From NCBI RefSeq assembly GCF_016907085.1, contig NZ_JAFBBJ010000001.1, positions 2,046,001-2,110,000 on the forward strand: DNA of 64,000 nucleotides, given 5' to 3'. The stretch comes from Clavibacter michiganensis. GTDB taxonomy: Bacteria; Actinomycetota; Actinomycetes; Actinomycetales; Microbacteriaceae. The notes under the pieces were generated by a model. It was not told the origin of the DNA and did no database searches. It worked only from the letters and a program-made list of their open reading frames with translations. The stretch's first letter is position 1, and the number at the start of each line of letters is the position of its first letter. A program made the translations under genes and the position numbers. This document shows positions 17,603 to 26,805 of this stretch, in pieces.

Positions 17603-18538
17603 TCAGGCCGCGCCGCCCCGCTCGGCGGCCTCGGCCGCGGCGTCCGCCACCTTCCGCAGCGCCGCCAGCACCACGCGGACGGGCGCCTGCGCGAGCGCGT
17701 CCGGCCGGGCGAGCACGTCGACGTGCCGCACGAGGGTCGGGCCGACGACCGGGCGCAGCACCATCCCGTCGACCGCGAGCGGGGCGCCGGTCGTGCGCGG
17801 CATCACGGCGATCGCGTCGCCGGCCCGCACGATCTGGGCCGCCACCGAGAACTCGTTGACGCGGTGGACGACGCGCGGCGCCTGCCCGATCAGCGCCCCG
17901 AGGTGGTCGAGCACGCCCGCGAGCGGGAATCCGGCATGGGTGGAGATCCACCGCTCGTCGCGCAGCATCTCCGGCGTGATGCCCGCGGACGACGCGAGCG
18001 GATGCCCGGCGTGCAGCGCGACGTCGAGCGGCTCCAGCAGGAGCGGCACGACCACGAGCCGGGCGGTCGGCCACGGCGGATCGTGCGGGAGGCGGTGCGC
18101 GACGACGAGGTCGTGATCCGCGGTGAGGCCCGCGAAGTCGCCCTGCGCCACGTCGGCGTCCGCGAGCGCGACGCGCGTGCCCGATCCCCCGGCGCCGGCC
18201 AGCTCGGCGAGCAGCGGTCCGAAGAGCGCGAGCCCGGCACTGTGGAACGCGGACACGCGGACGGCCCGGTCGTCCTGCGCGAGGAACGACCCGACGGCGT
18301 CGCGGGCGGCGGCGAGCGCCTCGTCCACGCGCGTCGACGCCGCGGCGAGCGCCTCCCCCGCCTCGGTGAGCACCAGGCGCCGTCCGCGCTTGACGGTCAG
18401 CGGCACGGGCACGCCGGCCTGCAGCGCGGCGAGCTGCTGCGAGACGGCGGACGCGCTCACGTGCATCGCGACCGCCACGGCCGCGACGCTGCCCCGGTCG
18501 CCGAGCTCGCGGAGGAGGCGGAGGCGAGCGGGATCCAT
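17603..18538 (-). CDS. LysR-family transcriptional regulator
   Basis: The 311-residue protein has an N-terminal winged helix (LRLLRELGDRGSVAAVAVAM, then VSASAVSQQLAALQ) and a periplasmic-binding-like effector domain from about residue 90. The HTH resembles actinobacterial LysR proteins that control amino-acid or drug exporters. It is divergent from the DMT exporter 90 bases away and so is the likely regulator of that gene. GACAGT lies 5 bases before ATG 18538 and could be its -10 box. Confidence 0.88.
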   Translation of the reverse strand: MDPARLRLLRELGDRGSVAAVAVAMHVSASAVSQQLAALQAGVPVPLTVKRGRRLVLTEAGEALAAASTRVDEALAAARDAVGSFLAQDDRAVRVSAFHSAGLALFGPLLAELAGAGGSGTRVALADADVAQGDFAGLTADHDLVVAHRLPHDPPWPTARLVVVPLLLEPLDVALHAGHPLASSAGITPEMLRDERWISTHAGFPLAGVLDHLGALIGQAPRVVHRVNEFSVAAQIVRAGDAIAVMPRTTGAPLAVDGMVLRPVVGPTLVRHVDVLARPDALAQAPVRVVLAALRKVADAAAEAAERGGAA

Positions 18539-18628
18539 GCTGCACTGTCTCACGCATGAGCCGCGGCTAACGCATCGATGAAGACGATGCCCGTCGATCT
18601 TCCGGGTCGCCTGCCGGACAGTGAGGGC

Positions 18629-19606
18629 ATGGCATCCCGCATCCGCCCCGCACCCGTCGTCGACCTGCTGCTCCTGGCGGTCGCGGCCGTGTGGGGCGCG
18701 AGCTTCCTCGCGGCCAAGGACCTCGCGGCGGAGACGGGCGTGCCGGCGGCGGTCGCGCTGCGCTTCCTCGTCGCGGCGGCCGCGACCGGGCTGGTCTGCG
18801 TGGCCCGGCGCGAGCGCCTGCCGCGCGGTCGCGGCCTCCTGATCGCGGCGGCGCTCGGCTGCTCGCAGGCCGCGGTCATCGGGCTGGAGACGTGGGGCGT
18901 GCACCTGACGAGCGCGACCAACGCGGGTCTCCTCATCAGCCTGGCGCTCGTGATGACGCCCGTGCTCGAGGGCGCCGCGTCGCGGTCCTGGCTGCCGCGG
19001 TCGTACTTCGTCGCGGCCGTCGCGGCCGTGGTCGGCGTCGCGCTGCTCGTCTCCGAGGGCGGCCTGCGCGCGCCGACGCCGGGCGACGGGCTCGTGATCG
19101 CCGCGGCGGTCGTGCGGGCCGTGCACGTCACCGCGAGCGGGCGCCTCACGCGCGGGCGGAGCGAGGGATCCCTCGGCGTGGTCCTCGTGCAGATGGCCGT
19201 GTGCGCGGCCCTGTTCTCCGCGATGGCGGGGCCCGACCTGCCCGCGGCGGCAGCCTCGCTCGACGCCCGCGGCTGGGCCGGCGTCCTCTTCCTCGGGGTG
19301 CTGTGCTCGCTGTTCGCGTTCGCGGTGCAGCTGTGGGCCGTGCGGCGGACGTCCGCGTCGCGCGCGAGCATCCTCATGGGCACCGAGCCGGTGTGGGCGC
19401 TGCTGGTGGGCGTGGTCGTGGCCGGGGAGGCGATCGGGCCGGTCGGCGCTGCCGGCGCGGCGCTCATCGTCGCGGCGTCGTACGCGGGCCAGGCGATCGA
19501 GCGGCGGCACCGGGCGCGGATCGACACGGCGGTCGGCGCGGTCGGCCAGGATGGCGGCATGCCCTCGCGCGCCCCGGCCGACCGGTCCCTGGATCCCGCC
19601 GCATGA
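18629..19606 (+). CDS. EamA/DMT family exporter
   Basis: The 325-residue protein has ten predicted helices and two EamA repeats. The first starts VWGASFLAAKDLA and the second ends with GTEPVWALLVGVVVAGE, the typical EamA signature. Such proteins export amino acids or drugs. ATG 18629 was chosen because helix 1 begins shortly after it; an in-frame ATG at 18578 would add 17 residues. The stop codon overlaps the next start (ATGA), so it shares an mRNA with two DUF202 genes. Confidence 0.85.
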   Translation: MASRIRPAPVVDLLLLAVAAVWGASFLAAKDLAAETGVPAAVALRFLVAAAATGLVCVARRERLPRGRGLLIAAALGCSQAAVIGLETWGVHLTSATNAGLLISLALVMTPVLEGAASRSWLPRSYFVAAVAAVVGVALLVSEGGLRAPTPGDGLVIAAAVVRAVHVTASGRLTRGRSEGSLGVVLVQMAVCAALFSAMAGPDLPAAAASLDARGWAGVLFLGVLCSLFAFAVQLWAVRRTSASRASILMGTEPVWALLVGVVVAGEAIGPVGAAGAALIVAASYAGQAIERRHRARIDTAVGAVGQDGGMPSRAPADRSLDPAA

Positions 19607-19992
19607 CCGCCCCCGACCCCGGCTCGGCGCCGAGCGACCGCCGCTTCCCGCGGAGCGTCTACCGCGAGGGCGCCGAGCCCGACGTGCGCTTCACGCTCGC
19701 GAACGAGCGCACGTTCCTCGCGTGGATCCGCACCTCGCTCGCCCTGATCGCCGGCGGCGTCGCGCTCGAGGCGCTGGGGCTCGGCCTGCAGCCGGGCTTC
19801 CGGCTCGCGGCCTCGATCGTGCTGATCGTCACCGGCATCGCCGCGCCCGCGCAGGCGTGGATCGGCTGGATGCGCACCGAGCGCGCCCTCCGCCGCGACC
19901 GCCCGCTGCCGTCGGCCGCGCTGTCGCTTCCGCTCGGGATCGCCGTGGTCGCGGCCGGGATGCTCGTGCTGCTGGGCGTGCTGACGGCGTGA
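19603..19992 (+). CDS. DUF202 (YidH-like) membrane protein
   Basis: The 129-residue protein carries the DUF202 signature VRFTLANERTFLAWIRTSLALIAGG, followed by two more hydrophobic helices. Its topology of three helices with a cytosolic N-terminus matches E. coli YidH. The function of the family is not established. It overlaps the DMT gene before it and the second DUF202 gene after it by 4 bases each. Confidence 0.85.
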   Translation: MTAPDPGSAPSDRRFPRSVYREGAEPDVRFTLANERTFLAWIRTSLALIAGGVALEALGLGLQPGFRLAASIVLIVTGIAAPAQAWIGWMRTERALRRDRPLPSAALSLPLGIAVVAAGMLVLLGVLTA

Positions 19993-20342
19993 GCGCCCCG
20001 GATCCGACTGCCCGCCCGTCCGACCCCGGCCTCCAGCCCGAGCGGACGGCGCTCGCGTGGCGGCGGACGGCGCTGGCGCTGGTCGCCGGTTCCCTGCTCG
20101 GGCTGCGCGTGCTCCCCACGCTCCTCGGCGCGGCCGGCCTGGTGGTCGCCGCGGCCGGTGTCATCGCCGCCCTCGCCGTGCTCACGACCGCGCACCTCCG
20201 CTACCGGCGCGTGCACCGGATCCTCACCGCGGGATCCGTCGACCCCGGCACCGGCCTCCCCGGCGGCGCGCTCCCGGCGCTCGTGGCCGCCCTCACCGCG
20301 TGCGCCGGCCTCGCCGCGCTCTTCCTGGCGCTCGGACGCTGA
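19989..20342 (+). CDS. DUF202 (YidG-like) membrane protein
   Basis: The 117-residue protein has the shorter DUF202 pattern PERTALAWRRTALALVAGS and three hydrophobic helices. YidH and YidG homologues are commonly encoded side by side, as here. The GTG start overlaps the previous stop (GTGA). The pair probably forms a complex; its role is unknown. Confidence 0.83.
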   Translation: MSAPDPTARPSDPGLQPERTALAWRRTALALVAGSLLGLRVLPTLLGAAGLVVAAAGVIAALAVLTTAHLRYRRVHRILTAGSVDPGTGLPGGALPALVAALTACAGLAALFLALGR

Positions 20343-20455
20343 ACGGACAGCAGATCTGACGGATGCATCCGAGGGCGCCCCGGTTCCCTCGCCTGGGGTA
20401 TTCAGTGGCGGTACATCGCGTCGACTCGGGCGATGCCCCATCGGAAAGGAAACCC

Positions 20456-21754
20456 ATGGAACTCGACCGCCGACGCTTCCTCACCGCCACCGGCGCCGTG
20501 TCGCTCACCGCGCTCCTCGCCGGCTGCGCCGGCTTCAGCAAGCCCGCGACGTCCGCCGCCGCCGGCACCCTCACCTTCACGACCTGGGGCACCGACTCCG
20601 AGCTGGCCGGCTTCCGCGACCAGATCTCCCGGTTCCAGGACGCCAACCCCGGATCCACCGTCGCGCTCAACGCAGTCCCGTACGAGCAGATGTTCACGAA
20701 CATCGACGCGCAGCTCCAGGCCGGCAACCCGCCGGACGTCTTCCGCGTGCCGTACTACACGTTCGGCAGCTACGCGGGACGCGGCCAGCTCCTCGACCTG
20801 AGCGACCACCTCGACGGCGACTTCGGCGACCGCTTCACGCGCGGCGCGTGGGCGGCCGTGCAGAACGAGGGCTCCCCCTTCGGCATCCCGCACCACACCG
20901 ACACCACGGCGATCCTCTACAACAAGGCGCTCCTGGACGCCGCCGGTGTCACGGACATCCCCACCGCACTCGAGGATGCCTGGACGTGGGAGGAGTTCGA
21001 CGCGGTCGCCGCGCAGCTGCGCGCGTCCCTCCCCGCTGACCAGTACCCGTTCGCCTACAACTGGCAGGGCAACGGGGTCACGCGCTGGCTCACCTGGCTG
21101 TTCGAGGCCGACGGTCGCTTCCTCACCGAGGACCTGTCCGACGCGGCCATCGACTCCGACGCCGCGCGCAAGGCCGTCGACTTCACGCGCGCCTTCTTCG
21201 CCAAGGGCTACGTGCCGGACAACGACACGATCAAGTCCTCCACCTACGCGCAGGACAGCTGGTACGCGCAGACCACGGCCATGGTCTTCTCGGGCGCCTT
21301 CTCCATCCCGGACGCCACCGACACGCTCGACTTCGAGTGGGGCGCGACCTTCGCGCCGCGCGACGTGCGCGCCGCGAGCGACTTCGGCGGCAACGCCCTC
21401 GTCGTGACCAAGGACACGGCGGATCCCGAGCTGGCCGCCGCCTTCCTGGACTTCCTCACCCAGGAGGACGCCATGCGCGCCTTCTGCGAGGGCGCGTCGC
21501 TGCTTCCCACGCGGCAGGACCTCATCGACTCGGGGATCGAGTTCGCCGTGCGCCCGGAGCTGGCGCCCGTCTACGTCGGCCAGGCCAGCACCGTGCAGGC
21601 GTCGGACTCGGGGCAGGTCGCCTCGCCATCGATGTCGCGCATCATCACGGTGCTGCAGGACGAGCTCGAGAAGGCGTTCACGAGCGACGCGAGCACGGAC
21701 GACGTCGTGGCGGCGCTCAGCACGGGCATCGCGTCGGCCGTCCAGGCGGGCTGA
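20456..21754 (+). CDS. Sugar ABC transporter solute-binding lipoprotein
   Basis: The 432-residue extracellular binding protein belongs to solute-binding family 1 (carbohydrate). The N-terminus reads DRRRFLTATG followed by the lipobox LLAGC, so export by the Tat route with lipid anchoring is likely. The mature part begins GTLTFTTWGTDSE and later has PYEQMFTNIDAQLQAGNPPDVF, typical for oligosaccharide or sugar-alcohol binders. A GGAAAGGA ribosome site precedes ATG 20456. Two permease genes follow directly. Confidence 0.92.
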   Translation: MELDRRRFLTATGAVSLTALLAGCAGFSKPATSAAAGTLTFTTWGTDSELAGFRDQISRFQDANPGSTVALNAVPYEQMFTNIDAQLQAGNPPDVFRVPYYTFGSYAGRGQLLDLSDHLDGDFGDRFTRGAWAAVQNEGSPFGIPHHTDTTAILYNKALLDAAGVTDIPTALEDAWTWEEFDAVAAQLRASLPADQYPFAYNWQGNGVTRWLTWLFEADGRFLTEDLSDAAIDSDAARKAVDFTRAFFAKGYVPDNDTIKSSTYAQDSWYAQTTAMVFSGAFSIPDATDTLDFEWGATFAPRDVRAASDFGGNALVVTKDTADPELAAAFLDFLTQEDAMRAFCEGASLLPTRQDLIDSGIEFAVRPELAPVYVGQASTVQASDSGQVASPSMSRIITVLQDELEKAFTSDASTDDVVAALSTGIASAVQAG

Positions 21755-22728
21755 TGACGGCGGCACCCGGGGTCGCGCCCCGCGCGACCCCACCCGTCGG
21801 CCGGGGGACGGACGCCGGGAGGTCGACGCCCCGCCCGCAGCGGCCGGGGTCCCGTTCGCGCTCCCGCGGCGAGGCGGCGGTCGCGTGGATGCTCCTCACG
21901 CCGAACCTGTTCATGCTCACGCTCTTCGTGCTCGTACCGCTCGTCTGGGCCGTGTTCGTGAGCCTCCAGCGCACCGACGGCTTCGGCGGCGGCACGTTCA
22001 CGGGCCTCGACAACTACCAGCGGCTCGTGTCCGATCCCGTGTTCTGGCGCTCGGCGGCCAACACCGTGCTCTTCACCGTGATCGTCACCCCGCTGTCGAT
22101 GGGCCTCGGCCTCGGCGCCGCCGTGCTGCTCAACTCGGTGCTGCCGGCGCGCGGGCTCTTCCGCTCGATCCTCATCGTCCCGATGGCGATCTCGGGCGTC
22201 GCGACCGCGCTCATCGGCGTGCTCCTGTTCGACGAGAACAGCGGGCTCATCGACAAGCTCGTGCGCGCGGTCGGCCTGCCGGGTGTGCCGTGGCAGTCGG
22301 ACGGGACGGCGGCGTTCGTCTCGATCGTGCTCATCACGCTGTGGTGGCGCGTCGGCTTCAACATGCTCATCTACCTTGCGGGCCTGCAGTCCGTCGACGC
22401 GGGCGTCTACGAGGCCGGTCGGCTCGACGGCGCGGGCGGCTGGCAGCGCTTCCGGTACCTCACGGTGCCGCTCGTGGGCCCGTCGTCGTTCTTCCTGCTG
22501 ATCCTCAACGTCATCTACTCGTTCCAGGTCTTCGATCTGGTCTTCGTGATGACGGGCGGCGGGCCGGGCAACGCCACCAGCGTCATCGTCACGTACGCCT
22601 ACGACCAGGGCTTCGTGACGCGCGACCAGGGCTACGCGGCCGCCATCGGCGTCGTGCTGCTCGCCGTCATGCTCGCCTTCACGGTGGTGCGCTGGTACTC
22701 CAGCCGCTCCCGGGACCTCGTGGATTGA
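21754..22728 (+). CDS. Sugar ABC transporter permease (MalF/UgpA type)
   Basis: The 324-residue permease has six predicted helices after a 40-residue basic cytosolic tail. The EAA loop that contacts the ATPase reads EAGRLDGAGGWQRFRYLTVP, near residue 225. TPNLFMLTLFVLVPL and GFGGGTFTGLDNY are typical of the MalF-like partner. The start overlaps the binding-protein stop by one base (TGATG). Confidence 0.92.
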   Translation: MTAAPGVAPRATPPVGRGTDAGRSTPRPQRPGSRSRSRGEAAVAWMLLTPNLFMLTLFVLVPLVWAVFVSLQRTDGFGGGTFTGLDNYQRLVSDPVFWRSAANTVLFTVIVTPLSMGLGLGAAVLLNSVLPARGLFRSILIVPMAISGVATALIGVLLFDENSGLIDKLVRAVGLPGVPWQSDGTAAFVSIVLITLWWRVGFNMLIYLAGLQSVDAGVYEAGRLDGAGGWQRFRYLTVPLVGPSSFFLLILNVIYSFQVFDLVFVMTGGGPGNATSVIVTYAYDQGFVTRDQGYAAAIGVVLLAVMLAFTVVRWYSSRSRDLVD

Positions 22729-22738
22729 GAGCCGCGCC

Positions 22739-23650
22739 ATGACCACCGCACCCGTCGCGCCCGTGGAGCAGGAGGTCCGCCGCGCGCGGACCGCTCCCGA
22801 CGCGCCCCTCACCCGCCCCGGCGCCCGCCGCGCCCGCGAACGCCGCCTCCGCGCGCTGCGGCTCCTCGCCGCCGTCGTCGTCTCGCTGATCATCCTGTTC
22901 CCGCTGTACTGGATGGTCGTCGTCGCCTTCTCCACGCGCGCCGACCTCCTCGGCGGGGCGCTGCGCATCTTCCCGACGACCCTCACGACGGCGAACTTCG
23001 AGCGCGTGCTCGACTCCTTCCCCGTCGCCACCTGGTTCGGGAACTCGACCGCGATCGCCCTCGTGGTCGCGCTCATCACCGTGACCATCAACGTGCTGGG
23101 CGGATACGCGTTCGCGCGGCTGAGGTTCCGCGGATCCAACGCCGTGTTCCTCGTCGCGCTCGCGACGCTCATGATCCCGGTGCAGGTGATCATGGTGCCG
23201 CTGTTCACGCTCGTCACCGGCCTCGACCTCTACGGCACGTACTGGGCCGTCATCCTGCCGACCGCAGCGAGCGCCTTCGGGCTGTTCCTCGCGCGCCAGT
23301 CCATCCTCGGGATCCCGACGGAGCTCATCGAGGCCGCGCGCATCGATGGCGCGAGCCACCTGCGCATCCTCCGCAGCATCGTCCTGCCGCTGTCCAAGCC
23401 GCTGCTCGCGGTGCTCTTCTTCATGAGCCTGCTGTCGACGTGGAACGACTTCTCCTGGCCGCTCATCGCGCTCAAGCAGAACGAGCTCTTCACGCTGCCG
23501 ATCGGCCTGCTCTACCTGCAGGGCCAGTTCGGCTCCGACTACGGCGGCACGATGGCGTTCGCACTCATCAACGTGGCGCCGATGGTGGTGCTGTTCCTGG
23601 TCTTCCAGCGCTACTTCGTGCAGGGGTTCGCCCGCAGCGGGATCCGCTGA
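22739..23650 (+). CDS. Sugar ABC transporter permease (MalG/UgpE type)
   Basis: The 303-residue permease has six helices after a basic tail. Its EAA loop reads EAARIDGASHLRILRSIVLPLSKP, near residue 200, and STWNDFSWPLIAL is the usual MalG-type motif. No ATP-binding gene follows: the next gene is on the other strand. In actinobacteria such importers often share one distant ATPase (MsiK), which is the likely arrangement here. Confidence 0.92.
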   Translation: MTTAPVAPVEQEVRRARTAPDAPLTRPGARRARERRLRALRLLAAVVVSLIILFPLYWMVVVAFSTRADLLGGALRIFPTTLTTANFERVLDSFPVATWFGNSTAIALVVALITVTINVLGGYAFARLRFRGSNAVFLVALATLMIPVQVIMVPLFTLVTGLDLYGTYWAVILPTAASAFGLFLARQSILGIPTELIEAARIDGASHLRILRSIVLPLSKPLLAVLFFMSLLSTWNDFSWPLIALKQNELFTLPIGLLYLQGQFGSDYGGTMAFALINVAPMVVLFLVFQRYFVQGFARSGIR

Positions 23651-23696
23651 CGCGACGCCCGGACGCCGCCGTGATCGGCATGCTGGCCGGGTCCCG

Positions 23697-24566
23697 CTAG
23701 GAGACGGGCCCGAGCAGCTCCCGCACGTAGTCCTCGTACGCGCGGGGCGCGTGCCCGAGGATGCCGCGGAGACGCGCGATGGCCCCGGGGCTCCCGATGA
23801 GCCCGTCCCGCTGGAAGCCGGAGTACATGCGCTCGTAGTCGTAGACCAGCCAGGACGGCATGGAGGCGAGGGACGCCTCGCGCCACGCCACCTGGTCGTC
23901 TCCCCCGTACGCCACCGTCCTCCCGAGGGCCTCGGACAGGGCCACGGCCGTCGCCTCACCGGTCCACGCGGCCGGGCCGACCACGTCGATCGGACCGGCG
24001 AGCTCCGTCCCCGGGGTCAGGGCGCTCACGGCGACCTCCGCGATGTCGCGCACGTCGACCCGCGAGACGCCCGTCCCGCCGAGCGGCTGCGGGTACACGC
24101 CGTCACGGATCGCGTCGAGGTACCAGACGTCGTTCTGGAAGAAGTTGTTGACCCGGAGGAAGCAGGCCTCGACACCGCTGTGCTCGAGGAGGGACTCCAC
24201 CGCGAGCTTCGCCGAGTTGTGCGGCACCTGCGGCGCCCGGTCGAGGTCCTGGACGGACAGGTAGACGATCCGGCGGACGCCCGCCGCCACGGCATGGTTG
24301 ACCGCGACGGTCGTCTCGTACAGCTCGGTGGGCGTCCCCGTCAGGGCCAGGAACACCTGCTCGACTCCGGCGAACGCCGGCATCGCGGCGAAGGGGTCGC
24401 CCAGATCGCCGACCACGCCCTCGACGCCGTCGGGGAGGTCTTCGAGCCGCCGCGCGTCGCGGCTCATGACCCGCAGCCCGGTCATCCCCCTGCGCAGGGC
24501 CTCGGCGATGACGGCCGAGCCGACCGTCCCGGTCCCGCCGATGATCAGGGTTCGTGCGTCGTCCAT
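23697..24566 (-). CDS. NmrA-like NAD(P)-binding protein
   Basis: The 289-residue protein of the atypical SDR/NmrA group has a Rossmann start LIIGGTGTVGSAVIAEAL and no canonical YxxxK catalytic pair. FFQNDVWYLDAIRDGVYPQPLG is characteristic of this subgroup, whose members act as redox sensors or isoflavone-reductase-like enzymes. A strong GAGGAGG ribosome site precedes ATG 24566. It is separated from the kinase gene upstream by 275 bases that hold a tandem repeat. The substrate is unknown. Confidence 0.83.
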   Translation of the reverse strand: MDDARTLIIGGTGTVGSAVIAEALRRGMTGLRVMSRDARRLEDLPDGVEGVVGDLGDPFAAMPAFAGVEQVFLALTGTPTELYETTVAVNHAVAAGVRRIVYLSVQDLDRAPQVPHNSAKLAVESLLEHSGVEACFLRVNNFFQNDVWYLDAIRDGVYPQPLGGTGVSRVDVRDIAEVAVSALTPGTELAGPIDVVGPAAWTGEATAVALSEALGRTVAYGGDDQVAWREASLASMPSWLVYDYERMYSGFQRDGLIGSPGAIARLRGILGHAPRAYEDYVRELLGPVS

Positions 24567-24780
24567 GGTGATCCTCCTCGTCTGCTTCGTCGGCGCATGG
24601 CGCAGGGCCCGCAGCCGCCTGCCGAGGAGGGGTGTCGCCGGCAGACGCGTCACGGAGGACGGCGATGACCTGCTCGAGCACCGCCGCCGAGGGCTGTCCG
24701 CTCGGCGGTTCGATCGATTCGTGCGCGTCGACGCTACGCCGCACGCGGGGGTCGGGCCGCGCGGATCCGCGCACCGGTAC

Positions 24781-24838
24781 CCTGCGCCCTGCGCCCTGCG
24801 CCCTGCGCCCTGCGCCCTGCGAGCCTGCGCGCCTGCGC
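24781..24838. repeat. Heptamer tandem repeat in an intergenic region
   Basis: Five exact copies of CCTGCGC are followed by CCTGCGA and then two copies of the octamer GCCTGCGC, ending 3 bases before the pfkB-like stop codon. The remaining 214 bases between the repeat and the NmrA-like gene show no supportable ORF or RNA. Such arrays commonly vary in copy number between strains. Confidence 0.85.
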
Positions 24839-24841
24839 GCC

Positions 24842-25732
24842 TCAGGCCGTCGGCATCCGCAGCAGCGCGCCGTGCTCCCGGCAGGTGGCCGCGGCGATCG
24901 CCATGCAGGTGCGGAGCATCGCCTCGCCCTCCGCAGGGCTCCGCGGCGCACCCCGGCGCACGATGGCGTCGGCCGCGGCGGCGAGGCACGCGTCGCCGGC
25001 GCCCATGGTGTCGACGATGGGTCGCGGATCCGGCGCGATGCCCGCGGTGACGACCTCGCCGCCCTCGAGCTGCACGGACGCGCCGCGCGCGCCCTCGGTC
25101 GCCAGCACGAGGCGGCTGCCGGTCGCGTGCAGCTCCGCGCGCGCGTCGGCCAGCGCGCCCAGGCCGAGCAGCGCCGTGTCGTCGTCGCCGATCTTCACGA
25201 GCAGCGACTCCGCGGCCGCGCGCGCGAACCCGGCGCGGAACCGCGCGGCGTCGTGCAGCATGCCGGCGCGCGGGTTCGGGTCGACGAGGAGGCGCTCGCG
25301 CGGATCCCGCACGGCCGCCAGGAGCTCGTCGGCCTGCGCGTGGTCGTCGTACGGGAAGCAGCTGACGACCACGAGCGACGCCGCATCCAGCGCCGCCCGC
25401 TCCGCCTCGCCGATGCGCACGCGCCGGTTCCACGCGGCCTCGTTGAAGGAGTAGTGCGGCTCGCCGTCCTCGCGCTCGCTCACCGCGACGGAGGTCCCCG
25501 ACGGGCCGACGGTGGCGATGAGCTCGACCCCGTGCGCGTCGAGCTCGGCGCGGATCCGGTCGCCGTGCGCGTCGTCGCCGACCATCGCGACGAGCTGCAC
25601 GCGATGCCCGAGGATCGCGAGGCCGACGGCGACGTTGAGCGCGGCGCCGCCGACGAACGCGGTCTCCTCGCCGCCCTCGCGGATGAGGTCGATCAGGGCG
25701 TCGCCGACGACGACGATGGGCTGGTCATGCAT
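24842..25732 (-). CDS. PfkB-family sugar kinase (probable fructokinase)
   Basis: The 296-residue ribokinase-fold protein has the N-terminal VGDALIDLI and GGAALNVAVGLAILG motifs and the C-terminal signature DTMGAGDA with the catalytic Asp. It phosphorylates a sugar using ATP. The divergent FrcBCA-like importer makes fructose the best guess, though ribose and other ketoses are possible. Its ATG overlaps the LacI-type repressor stop by 8 bases, so repressor and kinase form one operon. Confidence 0.87.
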   Translation of the reverse strand: MHDQPIVVVGDALIDLIREGGEETAFVGGAALNVAVGLAILGHRVQLVAMVGDDAHGDRIRAELDAHGVELIATVGPSGTSVAVSEREDGEPHYSFNEAAWNRRVRIGEAERAALDAASLVVVSCFPYDDHAQADELLAAVRDPRERLLVDPNPRAGMLHDAARFRAGFARAAAESLLVKIGDDDTALLGLGALADARAELHATGSRLVLATEGARGASVQLEGGEVVTAGIAPDPRPIVDTMGAGDACLAAAADAIVRRGAPRSPAEGEAMLRTCMAIAAATCREHGALLRMPTA

Positions 25733-26777
25733 GGCGGGGGACCTCTCCTGAGCCTCGGACGATGAGCGTGGTGGGGACGACGACGGTCTGCGCGGGGCCG
25801 GCGTCCCCGTCGAGCCGGGCGAAGACGCGCTCGGCGGCGGCGTGGCCGATGCCCGACGGGTCCTGCGCGATCACGGTGACGGCCGGATCCAGCAGGGCCG
25901 CCAGCGGCAGGTCGTCGAAGCCGACGAGCGCGATGCGCCGGTGGGCGTCGTGCCGCCGGAGGGCCGTGATGACGCCGATGGTGATGAGGTTCTGCCCGCT
26001 GACGATCGCGGTCGGCGGCTCGGGCAGGGCGAGCAGTCGCTCCGCGAGCGCCTCCGCCACGCGCTCGTCCCACGCGCCGTCGAGGACGAGCTCGGGCGCC
26101 ACGGGCAGCCCGCGCCGCTGCATCTCCTCCACGAAGCCGCGCTCGCGCTCCCGGGCCGTGAAGATCTCCGGCCGGTCGCCGAGGAACGCGATCCGGCGGT
26201 GGCCCTGGTCGGCGAGGTGCGCGACGGCCCGGGAGATGCCAGCCGCGTTGTCGACGATGACCGAGTCGGCCTCGAGCCCGGCGGGCACGCGGTCGACGAA
26301 CACGAGCGGGGTGCCGCGCGACGCCGCGACGCCGAGGTAGGCCTGGCTGGGCGCGATGGTGGTGAGGATGAGCCCGTCGACCCGGCGTGCCAGGAACGCG
26401 TCGACGGAGGAGCGCTCGCGCTCGGGGTCGTCGTCGAGGCTCGAGGCGAAGACGGCGACCCGGCGCTCCTTGGCCACCTCCTCGACCGCGCGATGCACGG
26501 CTCCCGAGAACGGGTTGGCCACGCTGCCGACGAGGAGGCCGAGCGTGTTGGTGCGCCTGTCGGCGCGGCGCAGGTTGCCCGCGTGCAGATCCGGCTGGTA
26601 CTGCAGCTGCTCCACGGCGGCCTGCACCCGGGCGGTCATCTCCGCGGAGACGTTCGGCTCGCCGTTGACCACGCGCGACACGGTCTTGATGCCGACGCCC
26701 GCGAGCCGCGCCACGTGCTTCATCGTGGGGCGGCGCGTGCCAGACGGCGGATCGGGCGGGGATGACAACGGTGTCAC
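25725..26777 (-). CDS. LacI-family repressor of the sugar locus
   Basis: The 350-residue repressor has an N-terminal HTH (TMKHVARLAGVGIKTVSRVVNG) and a periplasmic-binding-like sugar domain. GTG 26777 was chosen because the ATG at 26723 lies inside the HTH (at the usual I/M of PTIxDVA) and would remove part of it. A purine-rich GAGAGCGAG lies upstream of the GTG. The operator at 26764-26775 overlaps its own first codons, which points to autorepression. It is divergent from the importer it most likely controls. Confidence 0.88.
   Translation of the reverse strand: MTPLSSPPDPPSGTRRPTMKHVARLAGVGIKTVSRVVNGEPNVSAEMTARVQAAVEQLQYQPDLHAGNLRRADRRTNTLGLLVGSVANPFSGAVHRAVEEVAKERRVAVFASSLDDDPERERSSVDAFLARRVDGLILTTIAPSQAYLGVAASRGTPLVFVDRVPAGLEADSVIVDNAAGISRAVAHLADQGHRRIAFLGDRPEIFTARERERGFVEEMQRRGLPVAPELVLDGAWDERVAEALAERLLALPEPPTAIVSGQNLITIGVITALRRHDAHRRIALVGFDDLPLAALLDPAVTVIAQDPSGIGHAAAERVFARLDGDAGPAQTVVVPTTLIVRGSGEVPRHA
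26764..26775. promoter_or_regulatory. LacI-type operator at the repressor start
   Basis: GACAACGGTGTC is a 12-base near-palindrome (one central mismatch) that overlaps the first codons of the repressor gene on the minus strand. It matches the operator at 26844-26855, 80 bases away. Confidence 0.6.
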
Positions 26778-26805
26778 GAATGGGTCTCGCTCTCTGCGCA
26801 ATGGC

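Noticed and set aside
24781..24838. Short repeats as a possible CRISPR array
   Set aside because: The units are 7-8 bases and directly adjacent, with no unique spacers and no cas genes.
26721..26723. ATG as start of the LacI-type repressor
   Set aside because: It is inside the conserved HTH segment; starting there would remove part of the DNA-binding domain.
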